The notes under the pieces: generated by a model
Seen by the model: the letters and a program-made list of their open reading frames with translations, nothing else
What the model was told of the DNA's origin: nothing
Databases searched by the model: none
Assembly (NCBI RefSeq): GCF_008329905.1
Contig: NZ_CP032155.1
Span: 3,968,001-4,032,000, forward strand
From: Mycobacterium sp. ELW1
Lineage (GTDB): Bacteria; Actinomycetota; Actinomycetes; Mycobacteriales; Mycobacteriaceae
Reading direction: 5' to 3'
Length of the DNA: 64,000 bases
Translations under genes and position numbers: made by a program
In this document: piece after piece, positions 37,429 to 47,520 of the stretch
How the letters are laid out: each line of letters starts with the position of its first letter
Position numbering within the stretch: the stretch's first letter is position 1

Positions 37429-38949
37429 TCAAACCGCCTCAGGGCTCGGTGTTTCGGACTTCTTGAGATCGAGGACGGCCAGATGCGCCAGTGCGTCCTC
37501 TTTGGTCATCTTGTGCGCCGAGCGCCGGCCGAAGATGTAGACGATGACGCCCAGGGCGAACATGCCGACCGCGATGCTGCCGGTCCACATCATCCAGGTG
37601 CTGTCGGGGACGTCCTTGATCCACGACTTGGCGAACGAGTAGTAGATGCCGCCCAGCGTGCCCAGCGTGCCGATGGTCACCGTGATCCAGACGCCCACCG
37701 TGCCGCCGGGAATCCGCCAGAACTTCTCGGCGGCATAGCGATCGGCGTACTTCTTGCGCGCCAGGATGACCGGGAACAGGAAGAAGAACCCGGAGATCAG
37801 CCAGGCGATGGACAGACCGCCCTGCAAGAACACGGTGACGTTGGCCATGCTGCTCTGCGAGTACAACCCGACGATCAGCAGCGACGACAGCACGCCCTGG
37901 ATCAGCACGGCGGTGACGGGGTTACGCGTGCGCGGGTTGAGGTGGGTGAAGATTCGCGGCAGGTGACGCTCCAGGCCGGAGACGAAGATCAGCCGCGAAT
38001 AGGTCACCTGATAGCTCATCAGCGCGACGAACACGATGCAGGCCAGCACCACGGCCGCGACTTCCATCACGCCCTTGGGTGCGGCGGTGCCCAGCATGCC
38101 GATGACGCCGGTGACCGGGTCGACCTGGTCGGCAGGCAACACCATGACGGTGCCCAAGGTGGTCAGCAGATAGATCAGGATCAACGCGATCGACCCGTAG
38201 ACCACCATCTTCGGACCGGACTTGCGCACCGAGAGGAACTCCGCGCCCATGTTGTAGGGCGTCTCGACACCGACCAGGTAGAGCAGCACCGTGCCGTACA
38301 GGAAACCCGCACCGGCGAAATCGGGTACCAGGGCGGCGTGCGCAGTGAACGGCTGAGCCGACCCGTTGCGGAACGCGTAGACGACACCGGCGATGAAGAT
38401 GACGGCGGTCAGTGCCCAGTAGATGACGAAGACGGTGTTCATGATGCGTTGGTTGGCAGCGAGTTTGGCCAGGGCCAGACCGATGACGGCCCACAGCAGC
38501 GCCACCTGAATGATGATCGTGAGTGTCAGGCCCAATTCGGCGTGGAATGCCAGCAGCAGGAACTGCAGGATGATCGCCGGTGAGGACGCGGAGTTGAGCA
38601 CCACCGGAATCCACGACAGGTAGCCGCCGATGAATCCCCATGTCTCGCCCATGGTTCGGGTCGCCCAGATATAGACACCACCTTCACCGGGCCACAGGTT
38701 GCCGAGTTCGGCGACCGCCATGCCCGCTGGAATCAGGAACGTGAGGATGCCGAGAATCCACATCGGGATCGCGGTCCAGCCGCCGGCGGCCATGATCGAC
38801 GAACCGGTGATCCAGCAGATGATGAAGACGTAGGTGGCGGTCAGACCGAAGGTGGTCATCACCTTCGGCAGTACCTGCTCGGGAACGAGCTCTGTGGTCA
38901 GCAGCTTGTCACGCCCAGCCGAAGCCGGCGCGTCTATTTGTTGCGTCAT
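37429..38949 (-). CDS. APC superfamily amino acid/amine permease
   Basis: A 506-residue carrier with about twelve helices: VMTTFGLTATYVFIICWITGSS, GGVYIWATRTMGETWGFIGGYLSWIPVV, and SYQVTYSRLIFVSGLERHLPRIFTHLNPRTRNPVTAVLI are characteristic of the amino acid and polyamine branch. The ATG at 38949 has GGGGAG 6 bases upstream. It is followed by the amine oxidase gene and preceded by an ABC ATPase gene 24 bases away, all on the minus strand. Confidence 0.9.
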   Translation of the reverse strand: MTQQIDAPASAGRDKLLTTELVPEQVLPKVMTTFGLTATYVFIICWITGSSIMAAGGWTAIPMWILGILTFLIPAGMAVAELGNLWPGEGGVYIWATRTMGETWGFIGGYLSWIPVVLNSASSPAIILQFLLLAFHAELGLTLTIIIQVALLWAVIGLALAKLAANQRIMNTVFVIYWALTAVIFIAGVVYAFRNGSAQPFTAHAALVPDFAGAGFLYGTVLLYLVGVETPYNMGAEFLSVRKSGPKMVVYGSIALILIYLLTTLGTVMVLPADQVDPVTGVIGMLGTAAPKGVMEVAAVVLACIVFVALMSYQVTYSRLIFVSGLERHLPRIFTHLNPRTRNPVTAVLIQGVLSSLLIVGLYSQSSMANVTVFLQGGLSIAWLISGFFFLFPVILARKKYADRYAAEKFWRIPGGTVGVWITVTIGTLGTLGGIYYSFAKSWIKDVPDSTWMMWTGSIAVGMFALGVIVYIFGRRSAHKMTKEDALAHLAVLDLKKSETPSPEAV

Positions 38950-38973
38950 ACGTAACTCCCCATCGGAGTTGGA

Positions 38974-39696
38974 TCAATTGATGATTTGTCCGTCTCTCAT
39001 CCGGACGACACGGCTCGCTTCATCGGCCACCGTGGGATCGTGGGTGCTGGCAACGACCGTCACGCCCAGCGTTGAGCACAGGTCGCGCAGCATGCGCACC
39101 ACCGTCTCCCCCGTACGGTGGTCCAGATTTGCAGTCGGCTCGTCGGCCAGCACCAGCGTCGGGTTGCTGATCAGCGACCGCGCGATCGCGGTGCGCTGCT
39201 GCTCGCCGCCCGACATCTTGGTCGGCTGGTGGTGCACCCGGTGGCTCAGCCCGACCAGGTCGAGCAGGTCGAGTGCGCGCTGCCGCAACGCCTTACGGTC
39301 GTACGGCTCGAACATCAGCGGCAGTTCGACGTTCTCCACCGCGGACAGGAACGGGATCAGGTTGTAGCTCTGGAAGATGAACCCGATGGTGTCGTGACGC
39401 AGTGCGGCGAACTGGCTTTCGGTCAACCTGGCGGTGTCCCGGCCTGCGATCAGTACCGACCCTTTTGTCGGCCGGTCCAGGCCGCCGATGATGTTCAGCA
39501 GCGTTGATTTGCCGCTCCCGCTCGGACCCATCAGGCAGACGAATTCGCCTGGCATCACGGTCAACTCGGCGGAGATCAGGGCTTTGACGACTTCGTCGCC
39601 GAGCTTGTGCAACTTCCACACGTCACTGATCTCGATCACCGGCGACGGCTCGGGTGCCGATGTGACGTCGGGGATGGCGTCTTCGACTGCGGTCAT
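38974..39696 (-). CDS. ABC transporter ATPase, MacB/LolD type
   Basis: A 240-residue ATPase: Walker A GPSGSGKST (about 59), Q-loop FQSYNLIPFLSAVENVELPL, signature MSGGEQQRTAIARSL, Walker B LVLADEPTANLD. The LolD/MacB features (FQSYNLIPFLSAVENVELP, short length) fit an FtsX-type exporter that does mechanotransmission rather than simple transport. It lies 2 bases after the short FtsX permease gene. Function unknown; could export a peptide, lipid or lipoprotein. Confidence 0.92.
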   Translation of the reverse strand: MTAVEDAIPDVTSAPEPSPVIEISDVWKLHKLGDEVVKALISAELTVMPGEFVCLMGPSGSGKSTLLNIIGGLDRPTKGSVLIAGRDTARLTESQFAALRHDTIGFIFQSYNLIPFLSAVENVELPLMFEPYDRKALRQRALDLLDLVGLSHRVHHQPTKMSGGEQQRTAIARSLISNPTLVLADEPTANLDHRTGETVVRMLRDLCSTLGVTVVASTHDPTVADEASRVVRMRDGQIIN

Positions 39697-39698
39697 GT

Positions 39699-40265
39699 CT
39701 AACCTCCGGTCGACAAGGAGTGCACGGGGGGACGCGACGCCGCGTTCCAGGTGGGTATGACGCTGGTCGCCAGGGCGGCGGCAATGCTGACGGCGACCGC
39801 GATCGCCGCACCGAATCCAAGACCGGCCGCCGACACCCCGGTGGGCACCAGACCGAGCATGCCGAGTGCGACGGCGGCGACGATCGCAAGCACCACACCG
39901 AAGATCGCTCCGAGCGTGGCCGCGACCGCAGGCTCGACGAGCAGTGCGGCGATGACGGGACGGCGCGGCACTCCGGTGGCGCCGAGCACCCCGAGCTCGC
40001 GGGTGCGGTGCGCGATCGTGCGGGTGGTCGCCACCGCCACTTCCACGACACCCACCAGCAGCACGGTGATCGCGATCAGGATGACGGCCCGGCCGATTTC
40101 TCCTGCATGGCCCAGCGACGCCGACTGTTCCTGGATGCCGGCGGACATTCCGAAGACGATGACGACGAGGAAGGCACCCGTGGCGGTGGTGACGATCGGT
40201 AGCATCATCTCGCGGACCCGGCGCCGCGCCGCCAGCCAGCCGTAGGAAAGTCCGAACATCATCAT
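39699..40265 (-). CDS. Short FtsX-like ABC permease subunit
   Basis: A 188-residue membrane protein starting at ATG 40265 (MMMFGLSYGW). It has about four helices (MLPIVTTATGAFLVVIVFGM, VILIAITVLLVGVVEVAVA, GAIFGVVLAIVAAVALGMLG, AAIAVAVSIAAALATSVIP) with the FtsX C-terminal RELGVLGATGVPRRPVIAALLVEPAVAATLGAIFG motif. Unlike MacB it has no large periplasmic domain, which is provided by its partner upstream. It overlaps that gene by 1 base. Confidence 0.85.
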   Translation of the reverse strand: MMMFGLSYGWLAARRRVREMMLPIVTTATGAFLVVIVFGMSAGIQEQSASLGHAGEIGRAVILIAITVLLVGVVEVAVATTRTIAHRTRELGVLGATGVPRRPVIAALLVEPAVAATLGAIFGVVLAIVAAVALGMLGLVPTGVSAAGLGFGAAIAVAVSIAAALATSVIPTWNAASRPPVHSLSTGG

Positions 40266-41434
40266 CAGCGCGCTCCGAGCAGGTCGACCGGACGGTTCTG
40301 CAGTAGGCGATGCACCGGTATCAGCGCACCGACGATCGCCATCGCGGGCAGGAAGCCCGCCACCATTCCGGTCGCCTGCAGCCAGGCGACCGGAGTGGCG
40401 ATGCCCGGAATCACCAGCCACACAGCGACTCCCGCGGTCAGCACGCCCACCAGGTAGGCAGCCATGAACACGACGGCGGATTCCACCAGGAAGAAATAGA
40501 GCACCTCGTCGGCCAGGCCGATGCTGGACATGATGCCGAATTCACGGCGGCGTTCCTGCACGGCCGCCAGGAACGACGACACCGCGATGATGAAGCCCAG
40601 CACCAGTCCGATGATCGAGATGATGCCCAGTGTCGAACTGGTGACCTTGCCGGAGAACAACGCCGAGAACTTCTGATCGAACGTCAGCGGGCCGGTACCG
40701 CCCACCGTGTCGTAGATCAGTCCCGGGCCGCCGGGATCGGGTTTGACGGATGGGTCGGAGGTGGACCGCAGACCTACCGCGTCACCGAATGTGCTGCCGA
40801 GGCTGCGGCTCTTCTCCTGGCCGGTCGGCGCGTACACCGTCCACCACCCGTTGTCGCCCACCACCGTGCGTGCCAGTGGAGTCGGCACGGTGACCGATTC
40901 TCCCGCGCCGCGCACCACCACAGCGAGGCTCTGCGAGCCGACGCTGATCCGGTCACCGTCGTGTACACCCAATCGCTGCGCGACACCGGATCCCAAAACC
41001 GCTTGCCCGTCCGGGATTTCGTCACCGCCGCGCAGTGAAACCGGCGTCCCGCCGATGTCGGTGGTTCCCGAGAGAGTCTTGATCGCACGCCACCCCCCAG
41101 GGGCGTCGATCACCGGTATCGGACCATCGGCGACAAGCGCCTGTACCGAGCTGTCGTAGTGCACGCCCGCGGCAGGCACCGCCCACAGTTGAGCACCACC
41201 GAGCACGTCGGTCACCGAATCGGCGCCGGTGATGGCGAAGCTCGACGAGATCGTGCGCACCACCGTCACGCAGGTGATCGCCAGTGCGATACCGAGAACC
41301 GACAGCACAAACCGTTCGGGCCGCCGGCGGATGTTCGCCCAAGCAAACCGGAGCAGACGCACGAACGTCTTGTTTCCAGATGTTGTGGCGATCACCGATG
41401 GCCGCGAAATCGTTGTGGACGCAGAGGTTTCCAC
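40265..41434 (-). CDS. MacB/FtsX-like ABC permease with extracytoplasmic domain
   Basis: A 389-residue protein: N-terminal helix (PERFVLSVLGIALAITCVTVVRTI), a large extracytoplasmic domain (about residues 60-250; MacB_PCD-like), and three C-terminal helices with the FtsX signature QERRREFGIMSSIGLADEVLYFFLVESAVVFMAAYLVGV. The GTG at 41434 is used; a GTG 13 codons later is also possible. Together with the short permease and the ATPase it makes a complete exporter. It opens a five-gene run ending with the amine oxidase. Confidence 0.85.
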   Translation of the reverse strand: METSASTTISRPSVIATTSGNKTFVRLLRFAWANIRRRPERFVLSVLGIALAITCVTVVRTISSSFAITGADSVTDVLGGAQLWAVPAAGVHYDSSVQALVADGPIPVIDAPGGWRAIKTLSGTTDIGGTPVSLRGGDEIPDGQAVLGSGVAQRLGVHDGDRISVGSQSLAVVVRGAGESVTVPTPLARTVVGDNGWWTVYAPTGQEKSRSLGSTFGDAVGLRSTSDPSVKPDPGGPGLIYDTVGGTGPLTFDQKFSALFSGKVTSSTLGIISIIGLVLGFIIAVSSFLAAVQERRREFGIMSSIGLADEVLYFFLVESAVVFMAAYLVGVLTAGVAVWLVIPGIATPVAWLQATGMVAGFLPAMAIVGALIPVHRLLQNRPVDLLGAR

Positions 41435-41534
41435 ACCGAAAATATTCGGCCTGGACTGTTTCGGCCACCGAATCCGCTGATGTCCCTCGAGTTACGCGAG
41501 CACCCCGGCTGTTAAATCAAGGTGTCTGCGGCAA

Positions 41535-42962
41535 CTACTGCGACAGCGGCTGTTGACCCGCGGTGTCGATGCGCGGCCACGGCTGGGCCGCCTCGAGCTC
41601 GTAGGCGAGCTCCAGGAGTCGGCGTTCGTGGCCGAGCGGTCCGGCCAGCATCATGCCCACCGGCATCCCCGACGCGGATTGCGCCAGCGGCAAGGAGATT
41701 GCCGGCTCGCCGGTCGCGTTCTGCAGCGGGGTGAACGCCACCCAGTCGATCAGTCGGTCCATGATCTGCTGGAAGTCGGCCGTGGGATCCAGATGACCGA
41801 TGCGGGGCGTCTCCTCGGCGAGCGTGGGCATCAGGATCACATCGTAGGTCTCATAGAGCCGGGCGGTGACTCGCCGCAGTCTGCGCAACCGCGTGATGGC
41901 GATCGGCAACTTGTGCAGGTTGCGACTGGCGTGCCGGTCGAGCCCCAGGGTGAGGTTGTCCAGCTTCGTCTTGTCGAAACTCTGACCGAACGTCCGCTGC
42001 CCGGTGCGCACCAACGTCATCGCCAAAAACGCCCAGTACAAAAGGAAGTCGTCCAAAAAGTAGCGCGGCACCGGCGGCTGATCGAGGTATTCGACGCTAT
42101 GACCAAGGCCGGCAAGCAATTCGGCGGTCGCCAGCGTGTGGTCGCGGATACTGGGTGCGGCCTGGCGATTCACCGATTGGGTGACGACCGCGACGCGCAG
42201 CCGGGCAGCGCCGGGCCCCGTCACCGCGCCGATCGGTGGCAGCCTGCGGTCGCGCCAGACCCGCTCGGCTTCCCGGTAGAACGCCGCGGTGTCGCGCACA
42301 GTGCGGGTCAGCACCCCGTCGTTGACGATGCGCACCGGCATCTGTCGGGTCATCTTGTCCAGCGGCAGCCGGCCGCGCGAAGGCTTGAGACCCACCAGCC
42401 CGTTGCAGGCGGCGGGGATGCGGATGGAGCCGCCGCCGTCGTTGGCGTGGGCGATGGGCACCACGCCGGCCGCGACAAACGCGCCGGAGCCCGACGACGA
42501 CGCCCCGGCGGTGAAGTCGGTGTCCCAGGGATTGCGGACGGCGCCCAGCCGCGGATGTTCGGCAGAGGCGCTGAACCCGAACTCCGAGAGCTGGGTCTTG
42601 CCCAACGGCACCAGCCCGGTGGCCAGAAAGAGGCTGGCGAACTCGCCGTGCGCGGGCTGGGGCCGGGGCTCCCAGGCGTCGGTGCCCTGCATCGTCGGCA
42701 TGCCCTCGACGTCGATGTTGTCCTTGATGAACGTCGGCACCCCGTCGAAGTAGCCGCGGCCGCCGGCGTAGGCGCGGGCCAGTGCCCGCTCGAAGGTCTG
42801 GTGGGCCAAACCGTTGAGCATCGGGTTGACCGCCTCGGTGCGCGCGATAGCGGCCTCCACGAGCTCAGGACGGGACACCTTGCCGGTGCGGAGGGCGTCG
42901 ACCAGGGCGACAGCGTCCATCGTGCCGAGCGCGTCATCGCGGTAGGCGTTCACATGTTGCAT
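41535..42962 (-). CDS. amiC: Amidase-signature family amidase
   Basis: A 475-residue enzyme: catalytic Lys region PTFIKDNIDVEGM, the Ser-rich GASSSGSGAFVAAGVVPIAHANDGGGSIRIPAACNGLVGLKPSRGR with the cis-Ser and nucleophile Ser. These enzymes hydrolyse carboxylic amides. I use ATG 42962 (MQHVNAYRDD) with GGCGGA upstream; 42983 is also possible. Matches AmiC (Rv2888c) by its place before tsf. The substrate is not known. Confidence 0.88.
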   Translation of the reverse strand: MQHVNAYRDDALGTMDAVALVDALRTGKVSRPELVEAAIARTEAVNPMLNGLAHQTFERALARAYAGGRGYFDGVPTFIKDNIDVEGMPTMQGTDAWEPRPQPAHGEFASLFLATGLVPLGKTQLSEFGFSASAEHPRLGAVRNPWDTDFTAGASSSGSGAFVAAGVVPIAHANDGGGSIRIPAACNGLVGLKPSRGRLPLDKMTRQMPVRIVNDGVLTRTVRDTAAFYREAERVWRDRRLPPIGAVTGPGAARLRVAVVTQSVNRQAAPSIRDHTLATAELLAGLGHSVEYLDQPPVPRYFLDDFLLYWAFLAMTLVRTGQRTFGQSFDKTKLDNLTLGLDRHASRNLHKLPIAITRLRRLRRVTARLYETYDVILMPTLAEETPRIGHLDPTADFQQIMDRLIDWVAFTPLQNATGEPAISLPLAQSASGMPVGMMLAGPLGHERRLLELAYELEAAQPWPRIDTAGQQPLSQ

Positions 42963-43012
42963 TCCGCCGACGCTAGCAGGCACGTGTTCAATAACAGTGA
43001 TCCCGACATGGC

Positions 43013-43056
43013 AAAACCCCGCGCCTCCGGGATCGCCGGATGTGGCGCGGGGTTTT
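43013..43056 (-). terminator. Strong hairpin terminator of the rpsB-tsf operon
   Basis: Perfect 13-base arms AAAACCCCGCGCC (43013-43025) and GGCGCGGGGTTTT (43044-43056) with an 18-base loop that itself can fold (TCCGG..CCGGA). On the minus strand the stem ends in TTTT. It lies 42 bases after the tsf stop, and works symmetrically. Confidence 0.85.
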
Positions 43057-43097
43057 CCAGTGGGCGGTTGGTGTTCCGCCCAAGTTTTGGTGTCGAG

Positions 43098-43913
43098 CTA
43101 GGCCTGGCCGACCTCGAACCGGACGAACCGGGTCACGGTCACGCCGGCCTCGTCGAGCAGTGCCTTGACCGTCTTCTTGCTGTCGGACACCGACGGCTGG
43201 TCGAGCAGCACGACGTCCTTGTAGAAGCCGGTGACCCTGCCTTCGATGATCTTGGGCAGCGCCTGCTCGGGCTTACCCTCGGCCTTGGCGGTCTCCTCCG
43301 CGATGTGGCGCTCGTTGGCCACGATGTCGGCGGGGACGTCGTCACGGGTCAGGTACTTGGCCTTCAGCGCGGCGATCTGCAGCGCCACCGAGTGCGCTGC
43401 TTCTTTATCGTCGCCGGTGTACTCGACCAGCACACCCACCGCGGGCGGCAGGTCGGCGGCACGCTTGTGCAGGTAGGCCTCGACGTTGCCGTCGAAGTAC
43501 GCCGCGCGGCGCAGTTCGAGCTTCTCGCCGATCTTGGCCGAGAGTTCCGCGACGGCTTCCTCGACGGTCTTGTCGCCGATCTTGGCAGCCTTGAGTGCCT
43601 CCACGTCGGCGGCCTTCGACTCCGCCGCGGCAGCGACGACGTCGTTGGCCAGTTTCTGGAACTCGGCGTTCTTGGCGACGAAGTCGGTCTCGGAGTTGAG
43701 CTCGATCATCGCCCCGCCCTTGGCGGCGACCAGGCCTTCGGCGGTGGCGCGCTCAGCGCGCTTGCCGACGTCCTTGGCACCCTTGATGCGCAGCGCCTCG
43801 ACAGCCTTGTCGAAGTCGCCGTCGCTCTCCGCCAGGGCGTTCTTGCAGTCGAGCATGCCCGCACCGGTGAGCTCCCGAAGCCGCTTGACGTCGGCAGCGG
43901 TGTAGTTAGCCAT
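43098..43913 (-). CDS. tsf: Elongation factor Ts
   Basis: A 271-residue nucleotide exchange factor for EF-Tu. The N-terminal UBA-like part is [40 protein letters not shown]; the core has [27 protein letters not shown] and [25 protein letters not shown]. It lies 18 bases after rpsB with AGGGAAGGG before the ATG. Matches Rv2889c. Confidence 0.97.
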   Translation of the reverse strand: MANYTAADVKRLRELTGAGMLDCKNALAESDGDFDKAVEALRIKGAKDVGKRAERATAEGLVAAKGGAMIELNSETDFVAKNAEFQKLANDVVAAAAESKAADVEALKAAKIGDKTVEEAVAELSAKIGEKLELRRAAYFDGNVEAYLHKRAADLPPAVGVLVEYTGDDKEAAHSVALQIAALKAKYLTRDDVPADIVANERHIAEETAKAEGKPEQALPKIIEGRVTGFYKDVVLLDQPSVSDSKKTVKALLDEAGVTVTRFVRFEVGQA

Positions 43914-43931
43914 GTGGCCCTTCCCTAAGAA

Positions 43932-44768
43932 CTAAGAACCTTCAGTGGTGGTTTCGGTGGCGACCGGCCCGGCGTCGCTGGGGGCCGATGCGGTTGCGCT
44001 GGCGAGCAGCTCCTGCTCCCACTCGGCGAGCGGCTCGGCCGCGGCCCCGGAACCGGAGTCAGCCTTGTCGCCCGAACCGCCGGAGCGTGCCTGCAGGCCC
44101 TCGGCAACCGCGGAGGCGATCACCTTGGTCAGCAGCGCCGCGGAGCGGATCGCGTCGTCGTTGCCCGGGATCGGGTAGTTGACCTGATCGGGGTCGCAGT
44201 TGGTGTCCAGGATCGCGATGACCGGGATACCGAGCTTGATGGCCTCGCTGATGGCGAGGTGTTCCTTGTTGGTGTCGACGACCCACACCGCAGACGGCAC
44301 CTTGGCCATGTCCCGGATACCGCCGAGGCTGCGCTCGAGCTTGGTCTTCTCGCGGGTCAGCATCAAGATTTCCTTCTTGGTGCGACCCTCGAAACCACCG
44401 GTCTGCTCCATGGCCTCGAGCTCCTTCATCCGCTGAAGGCGCTTGTGGACGGTCTGGAAGTTGGTGAGCATGCCACCCAGCCAGCGCTGGTTCACGTACG
44501 GCATGCCGACGCGTGTCGCCTCTTCGGCGATGGACTCCTGGGCCTGCTTCTTGGTGCCGACGAACAGGATCGTGCCGCCGTGGGCGACGGTCTCCTTGAC
44601 GAACTCGTAGGCCTGATCGATGTAAGTCAGCGTCTGCTGCAGATCGATGATGTAGATGCCGTTGCGGTCGGTGAAGATGAACCGCTTCATCTTGGGGTTC
44701 CAGCGTCGGGTCTGATGCCCGAAGTGCGCGCCGCTGTCAAGCAGCTGCTTCATGGTTACAACAGCCAT
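43932..44768 (-). CDS. rpsB: 30S ribosomal protein S2
   Basis: A 278-residue S2: [67 protein letters not shown], and the C-terminal [30 protein letters not shown]. The acidic Ser/Ala-rich tail is normal for actinobacteria. ATG 44768 ([10 protein letters not shown]) is used; upstream codons to 44885 are not S2-like. Confidence 0.97.
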   Translation of the reverse strand: MAVVTMKQLLDSGAHFGHQTRRWNPKMKRFIFTDRNGIYIIDLQQTLTYIDQAYEFVKETVAHGGTILFVGTKKQAQESIAEEATRVGMPYVNQRWLGGMLTNFQTVHKRLQRMKELEAMEQTGGFEGRTKKEILMLTREKTKLERSLGGIRDMAKVPSAVWVVDTNKEHLAISEAIKLGIPVIAILDTNCDPDQVNYPIPGNDDAIRSAALLTKVIASAVAEGLQARSGGSGDKADSGSGAAAEPLAEWEQELLASATASAPSDAGPVATETTTEGS

Positions 44769-45067
44769 GGGTCGGCCATTCCTTATGTGTTGTCGGTTGT
44801 CGCCCGGCTTCGGGTGAAGCCAAGCCCTGGCGCCTGAGGCGTGCCGACTCGTCGTTGTGAATCCTCGGACGAGACCAACCGGCATGCGTGGTGCAAGTGT
44901 CGACGTGGCGAACTTGCTGAACAGGCGCGCGAAGTCAACCCGCTCGCGCGAGTTGCAGGGGAAAGTTTACACCGCTCGAAGGGGTGCTTTGTCCACAGCG
45001 CCACGCCCGTCCACAGTGTGGCTACCGGCGACTTTCGCCTCAGCGTATATCGCGCTGAACTGGAGCG
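44769..45067 (-). promoter_or_regulatory. Promoter and leader region of rpsB-tsf
   Basis: A 299-base divergent region between rpsB and the M23 peptidase gene without a supported CDS. It must hold promoters for both. On the minus strand a GC-rich stem (CCCGAAGCCGGGCG and the AAGCC/GGCTT pair near 44805-44825) precedes the rpsB ribosome site AAGGAATG (44777-44783), which could be a leader hairpin for S2 autoregulation. That role is inference. Confidence 0.35.
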
Positions 45068-45619
45068 ATGCGGGTCGTAGCGGTGGTGGTGGCGGCGTTG
45101 CTGGTGTGCGCGGGCACCGGCCGCGCCCACGCGGGACGGCTGCTGTGGCCGCTGCGGCCGCAGCCGGCGGTGACCAGGGCCTTCGATGCACCGTCACCGG
45201 ACTGGCAGCGCGGCCACCGCGGTGTGGACCTGGCCGGGGTGCCTGACCAGCCGGTTTACGCCGCAGGTCCGGCGACGGTGGTGTTCGCCGGAACGCTGGC
45301 CGGGCGACCGGTGGTGTCGCTGGCGCATCCCGGCGGACTGCGCACCAGCTACGAACCGGTCGAGGCCGTCGTGGGGGTCGGCCAGTTGGTCGACGGGTCG
45401 ACGGCGGTGGGCCGGCTGCTGCCCGGGCATGCGGGCTGCCCGGCACCGGCGTGCCTGCATTGGGGTGCGATGTGGGGGCCGGCGTCGCGAGCCGACTACA
45501 TCGATCCGCTGGGCCTGCTGGCCGGCACGCCGGTCCGGCTCAAGCCGCTGACGCGGTCAGCGAGTAGTCCTCGCGCGACACCCGGAACGCGTTCCCGGTC
45601 GTGGCGTCGGCGCAGCTGA
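45068..45619 (+). CDS. Secreted M23-type peptidase family protein
   Basis: A 183-residue protein with a signal peptide ([20 protein letters not shown]) and a LytM/M23 domain: [32 protein letters not shown], with the zinc His-Asp motif, and CLHWGAMWG at the last ligand. M23 enzymes cut peptidoglycan peptides. It corresponds to Rv2891, next to rpsB. The C-terminal about 25 residues overlap the convergent gene by 80 bases; if the frame is right, this tail is not a known M23 feature. Confidence 0.82.
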   Translation: MRVVAVVVAALLVCAGTGRAHAGRLLWPLRPQPAVTRAFDAPSPDWQRGHRGVDLAGVPDQPVYAAGPATVVFAGTLAGRPVVSLAHPGGLRTSYEPVEAVVGVGQLVDGSTAVGRLLPGHAGCPAPACLHWGAMWGPASRADYIDPLGLLAGTPVRLKPLTRSASSPRATPGTRSRSWRRRS

Positions 45620-46019
45620 CCCCGGTGAGTTCGACCGAGCAGGTGATGCTGCCGACGGATCGCCGGGCGCCGGCGGCCAAGGTCGGGGGTGCGTACTGCC
45701 CGCCGAAGAAGAGCCGGCTCATCACGAAGCCGAGGCAGGGGACGTGGCCCTCGGCGAGCTGCACGTCCTCACCGCCCGGTTCGCCGACCGCGCCGGGGAT
45801 GTTCGCCCGCGGGCAGGTGTCGGACTCCCGCGCGGACCAGGTGTGTGTTCTCGTCTTGCACCACGCGAAGGCCGATCCATCGCGGGCGGTCCCCAGCAGG
45901 CAGCCGATGTCTCCGGACGGAGTCAGGAACTGGACTTTGGAGTGAGCGGCGTGGGCGCTCGGCGCCAGGATGCCGGCGGCGGCCGCTGCGGCCAACGTGA
46001 GCATCGCGATCTTGTGCAT
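45540..46019 (-). CDS. Small secreted protein of unknown function
   Basis: A 159-residue protein: signal peptide [24 protein letters not shown] then [19 protein letters not shown]. The mature part has six Cys (GCLLG, WCKTR, TCPRA, PCLGF, TCSVE, SCADA) that could pair into disulfides, and the layout is like small mycobacterial secreted proteins. No catalytic motif was recognised. It overlaps the M23 gene tail by 80 bases and is divergent from selO. Confidence 0.7.
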   Translation of the reverse strand: MHKIAMLTLAAAAAAGILAPSAHAAHSKVQFLTPSGDIGCLLGTARDGSAFAWCKTRTHTWSARESDTCPRANIPGAVGEPGGEDVQLAEGHVPCLGFVMSRLFFGGQYAPPTLAAGARRSVGSITCSVELTGVSCADATTGNAFRVSREDYSLTASAA

Positions 46020-46085
46020 GTAGCGAAGCTGACAACGCCGCTTTCGCTACCGAACCCAACTTCGGCGTCCGTAGGCTGGTCGGCA

Positions 46086-47516
46086 ATGAGCATCGCGCCC
46101 GACACCACTGTCGTCCTCGGCCATCGATTCGCCGCCGAGCTGCCCGAAATCGCGCTGCGCTGGCAGGCCGAAGCCGCACCCGATCCACGACTGCTCGTGC
46201 TCAACGAGTCGCTGGCCGCCGAGTTGGGCCTGGATCCCGAGTGGCTGCGCACCCCCGACGGGATCGGGCTGCTTGTCGGCACCCGGCTACCCGCGGACGC
46301 CGAACCCGTCGCGCAGGGGTATGCCGGCCACCAGTTCGGCGGGTGGGTGCCGCGCCTCGGGGATGGCCGCGCTCTACTGCTCGGTGAGCTCGTCGACGCA
46401 CACGGGCAGACCCACGATCTTCACCTGAAGGGATCGGGGCGCACGCCGTTCGCCCGCGGCGGCGACGGCCTGGCGGCGGTCGGTCCGATGCTGCGCGAAT
46501 ACCTGATCAGCGAGGCGATGCACGCGCTGGGCATTCCGACCACCCGCTCGCTGTCGGTCGTGGCCACCGGGCGCACCGTCCAGCGCGAGACCCCGCTGGA
46601 CGGCGCTGTCCTCGCCCGTGTCGCGTCGAGTCATCTACGCGTCGGCAGCTTCCAATATGTCGGAGCCGCAGGCGAACTCGAGGTGTTGCGGCGACTCGCC
46701 GACCACGCGATCAGCAGGCACCACCCCGCCGCCGCCGAGGCCGGCAATCCGTATCTGGCGCTGCTCGACTCGGTGATCGCCGCTCAGGCCCACCTCGTCG
46801 CGCAGTGGATGTTGGTCGGGTTCATCCATGGCGTGATGAACACCGACAACATGACGATCTCGGGTGAGACCATCGACTACGGGCCATGCGCATTCATGGA
46901 CGTGTTCGACCCCAAGACGGTGTTCAGTTCGATCGACTCGTGGGGCCGCTACGCCTACGGCAACCAGCCGTCCGTCGCCACCTGGAATCTCGCCCGCTTC
47001 GCCGAAGCGTTGCTCGGGTTGATCGATGAGGATCAGGACCGCGCTGTCGAGCTGGCCACCGAGTCGCTTCAGCAGTTCGCACCGCGGTACTCGGCGGCGT
47101 GGTTGGCGGGCATGCGCCGGAAGCTCGGACTCGGTGACGCGGTCGAGGACGCAGCGGCACGACAACTCACCGAGGATCTGGTGGAGCTACTCGAGGGCGA
47201 GCGCGTCGACTACACCTCGTTCTTCCGTCGGCTCGGCGAGGGTGTCATCGAGCCACCGTTCGAGGAGTGGGCGACCCGGTGGCGCACCCTGAGCCCGGAT
47301 GTCGAGGCGATGAGTCGGGCCAATCCGGTCTACATTCCCCGCAATCACCTCGTCGAAGAGGCGCTGACCGCTGCCGCGGCGGGCGATTTGGAGCCGTTCA
47401 CCCGATTGCTGGTCGCGATCAGCTCGCCGTACGACGAACGCGCGGGGTTCGAGCGCTACGCCGAGCCCGCTCCGGAAGACTTCGGCCGCTGCTTTCAAAC
47501 ATTCTGCGGCACTTAA
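46086..47516 (+). CDS. selO: Protein adenylyltransferase SelO (YdiU/UPF0061)
   Basis: A 476-residue pseudokinase-fold AMPylator: [73 protein letters not shown] (Lys and Arg contacts with ATP), [27 protein letters not shown] (Asn and Asp metal ligands) and the C-terminal CFQTFCGT with the redox Cys. SelO attaches AMP to Ser/Thr/Tyr of redox proteins. ATG 46086 begins MSIAPDT. The frame is open upstream but not family-like. Confidence 0.93.
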   Translation: MSIAPDTTVVLGHRFAAELPEIALRWQAEAAPDPRLLVLNESLAAELGLDPEWLRTPDGIGLLVGTRLPADAEPVAQGYAGHQFGGWVPRLGDGRALLLGELVDAHGQTHDLHLKGSGRTPFARGGDGLAAVGPMLREYLISEAMHALGIPTTRSLSVVATGRTVQRETPLDGAVLARVASSHLRVGSFQYVGAAGELEVLRRLADHAISRHHPAAAEAGNPYLALLDSVIAAQAHLVAQWMLVGFIHGVMNTDNMTISGETIDYGPCAFMDVFDPKTVFSSIDSWGRYAYGNQPSVATWNLARFAEALLGLIDEDQDRAVELATESLQQFAPRYSAAWLAGMRRKLGLGDAVEDAAARQLTEDLVELLEGERVDYTSFFRRLGEGVIEPPFEEWATRWRTLSPDVEAMSRANPVYIPRNHLVEEALTAAAAGDLEPFTRLLVAISSPYDERAGFERYAEPAPEDFGRCFQTFCGT

Positions 47517-47520
47517 ATTT

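Noticed and set aside
42289..42753. 154-codon plus-strand frame opposite the amidase
   Set aside because: Ser/Pro-rich shadow; the amidase signature lies on the minus strand.
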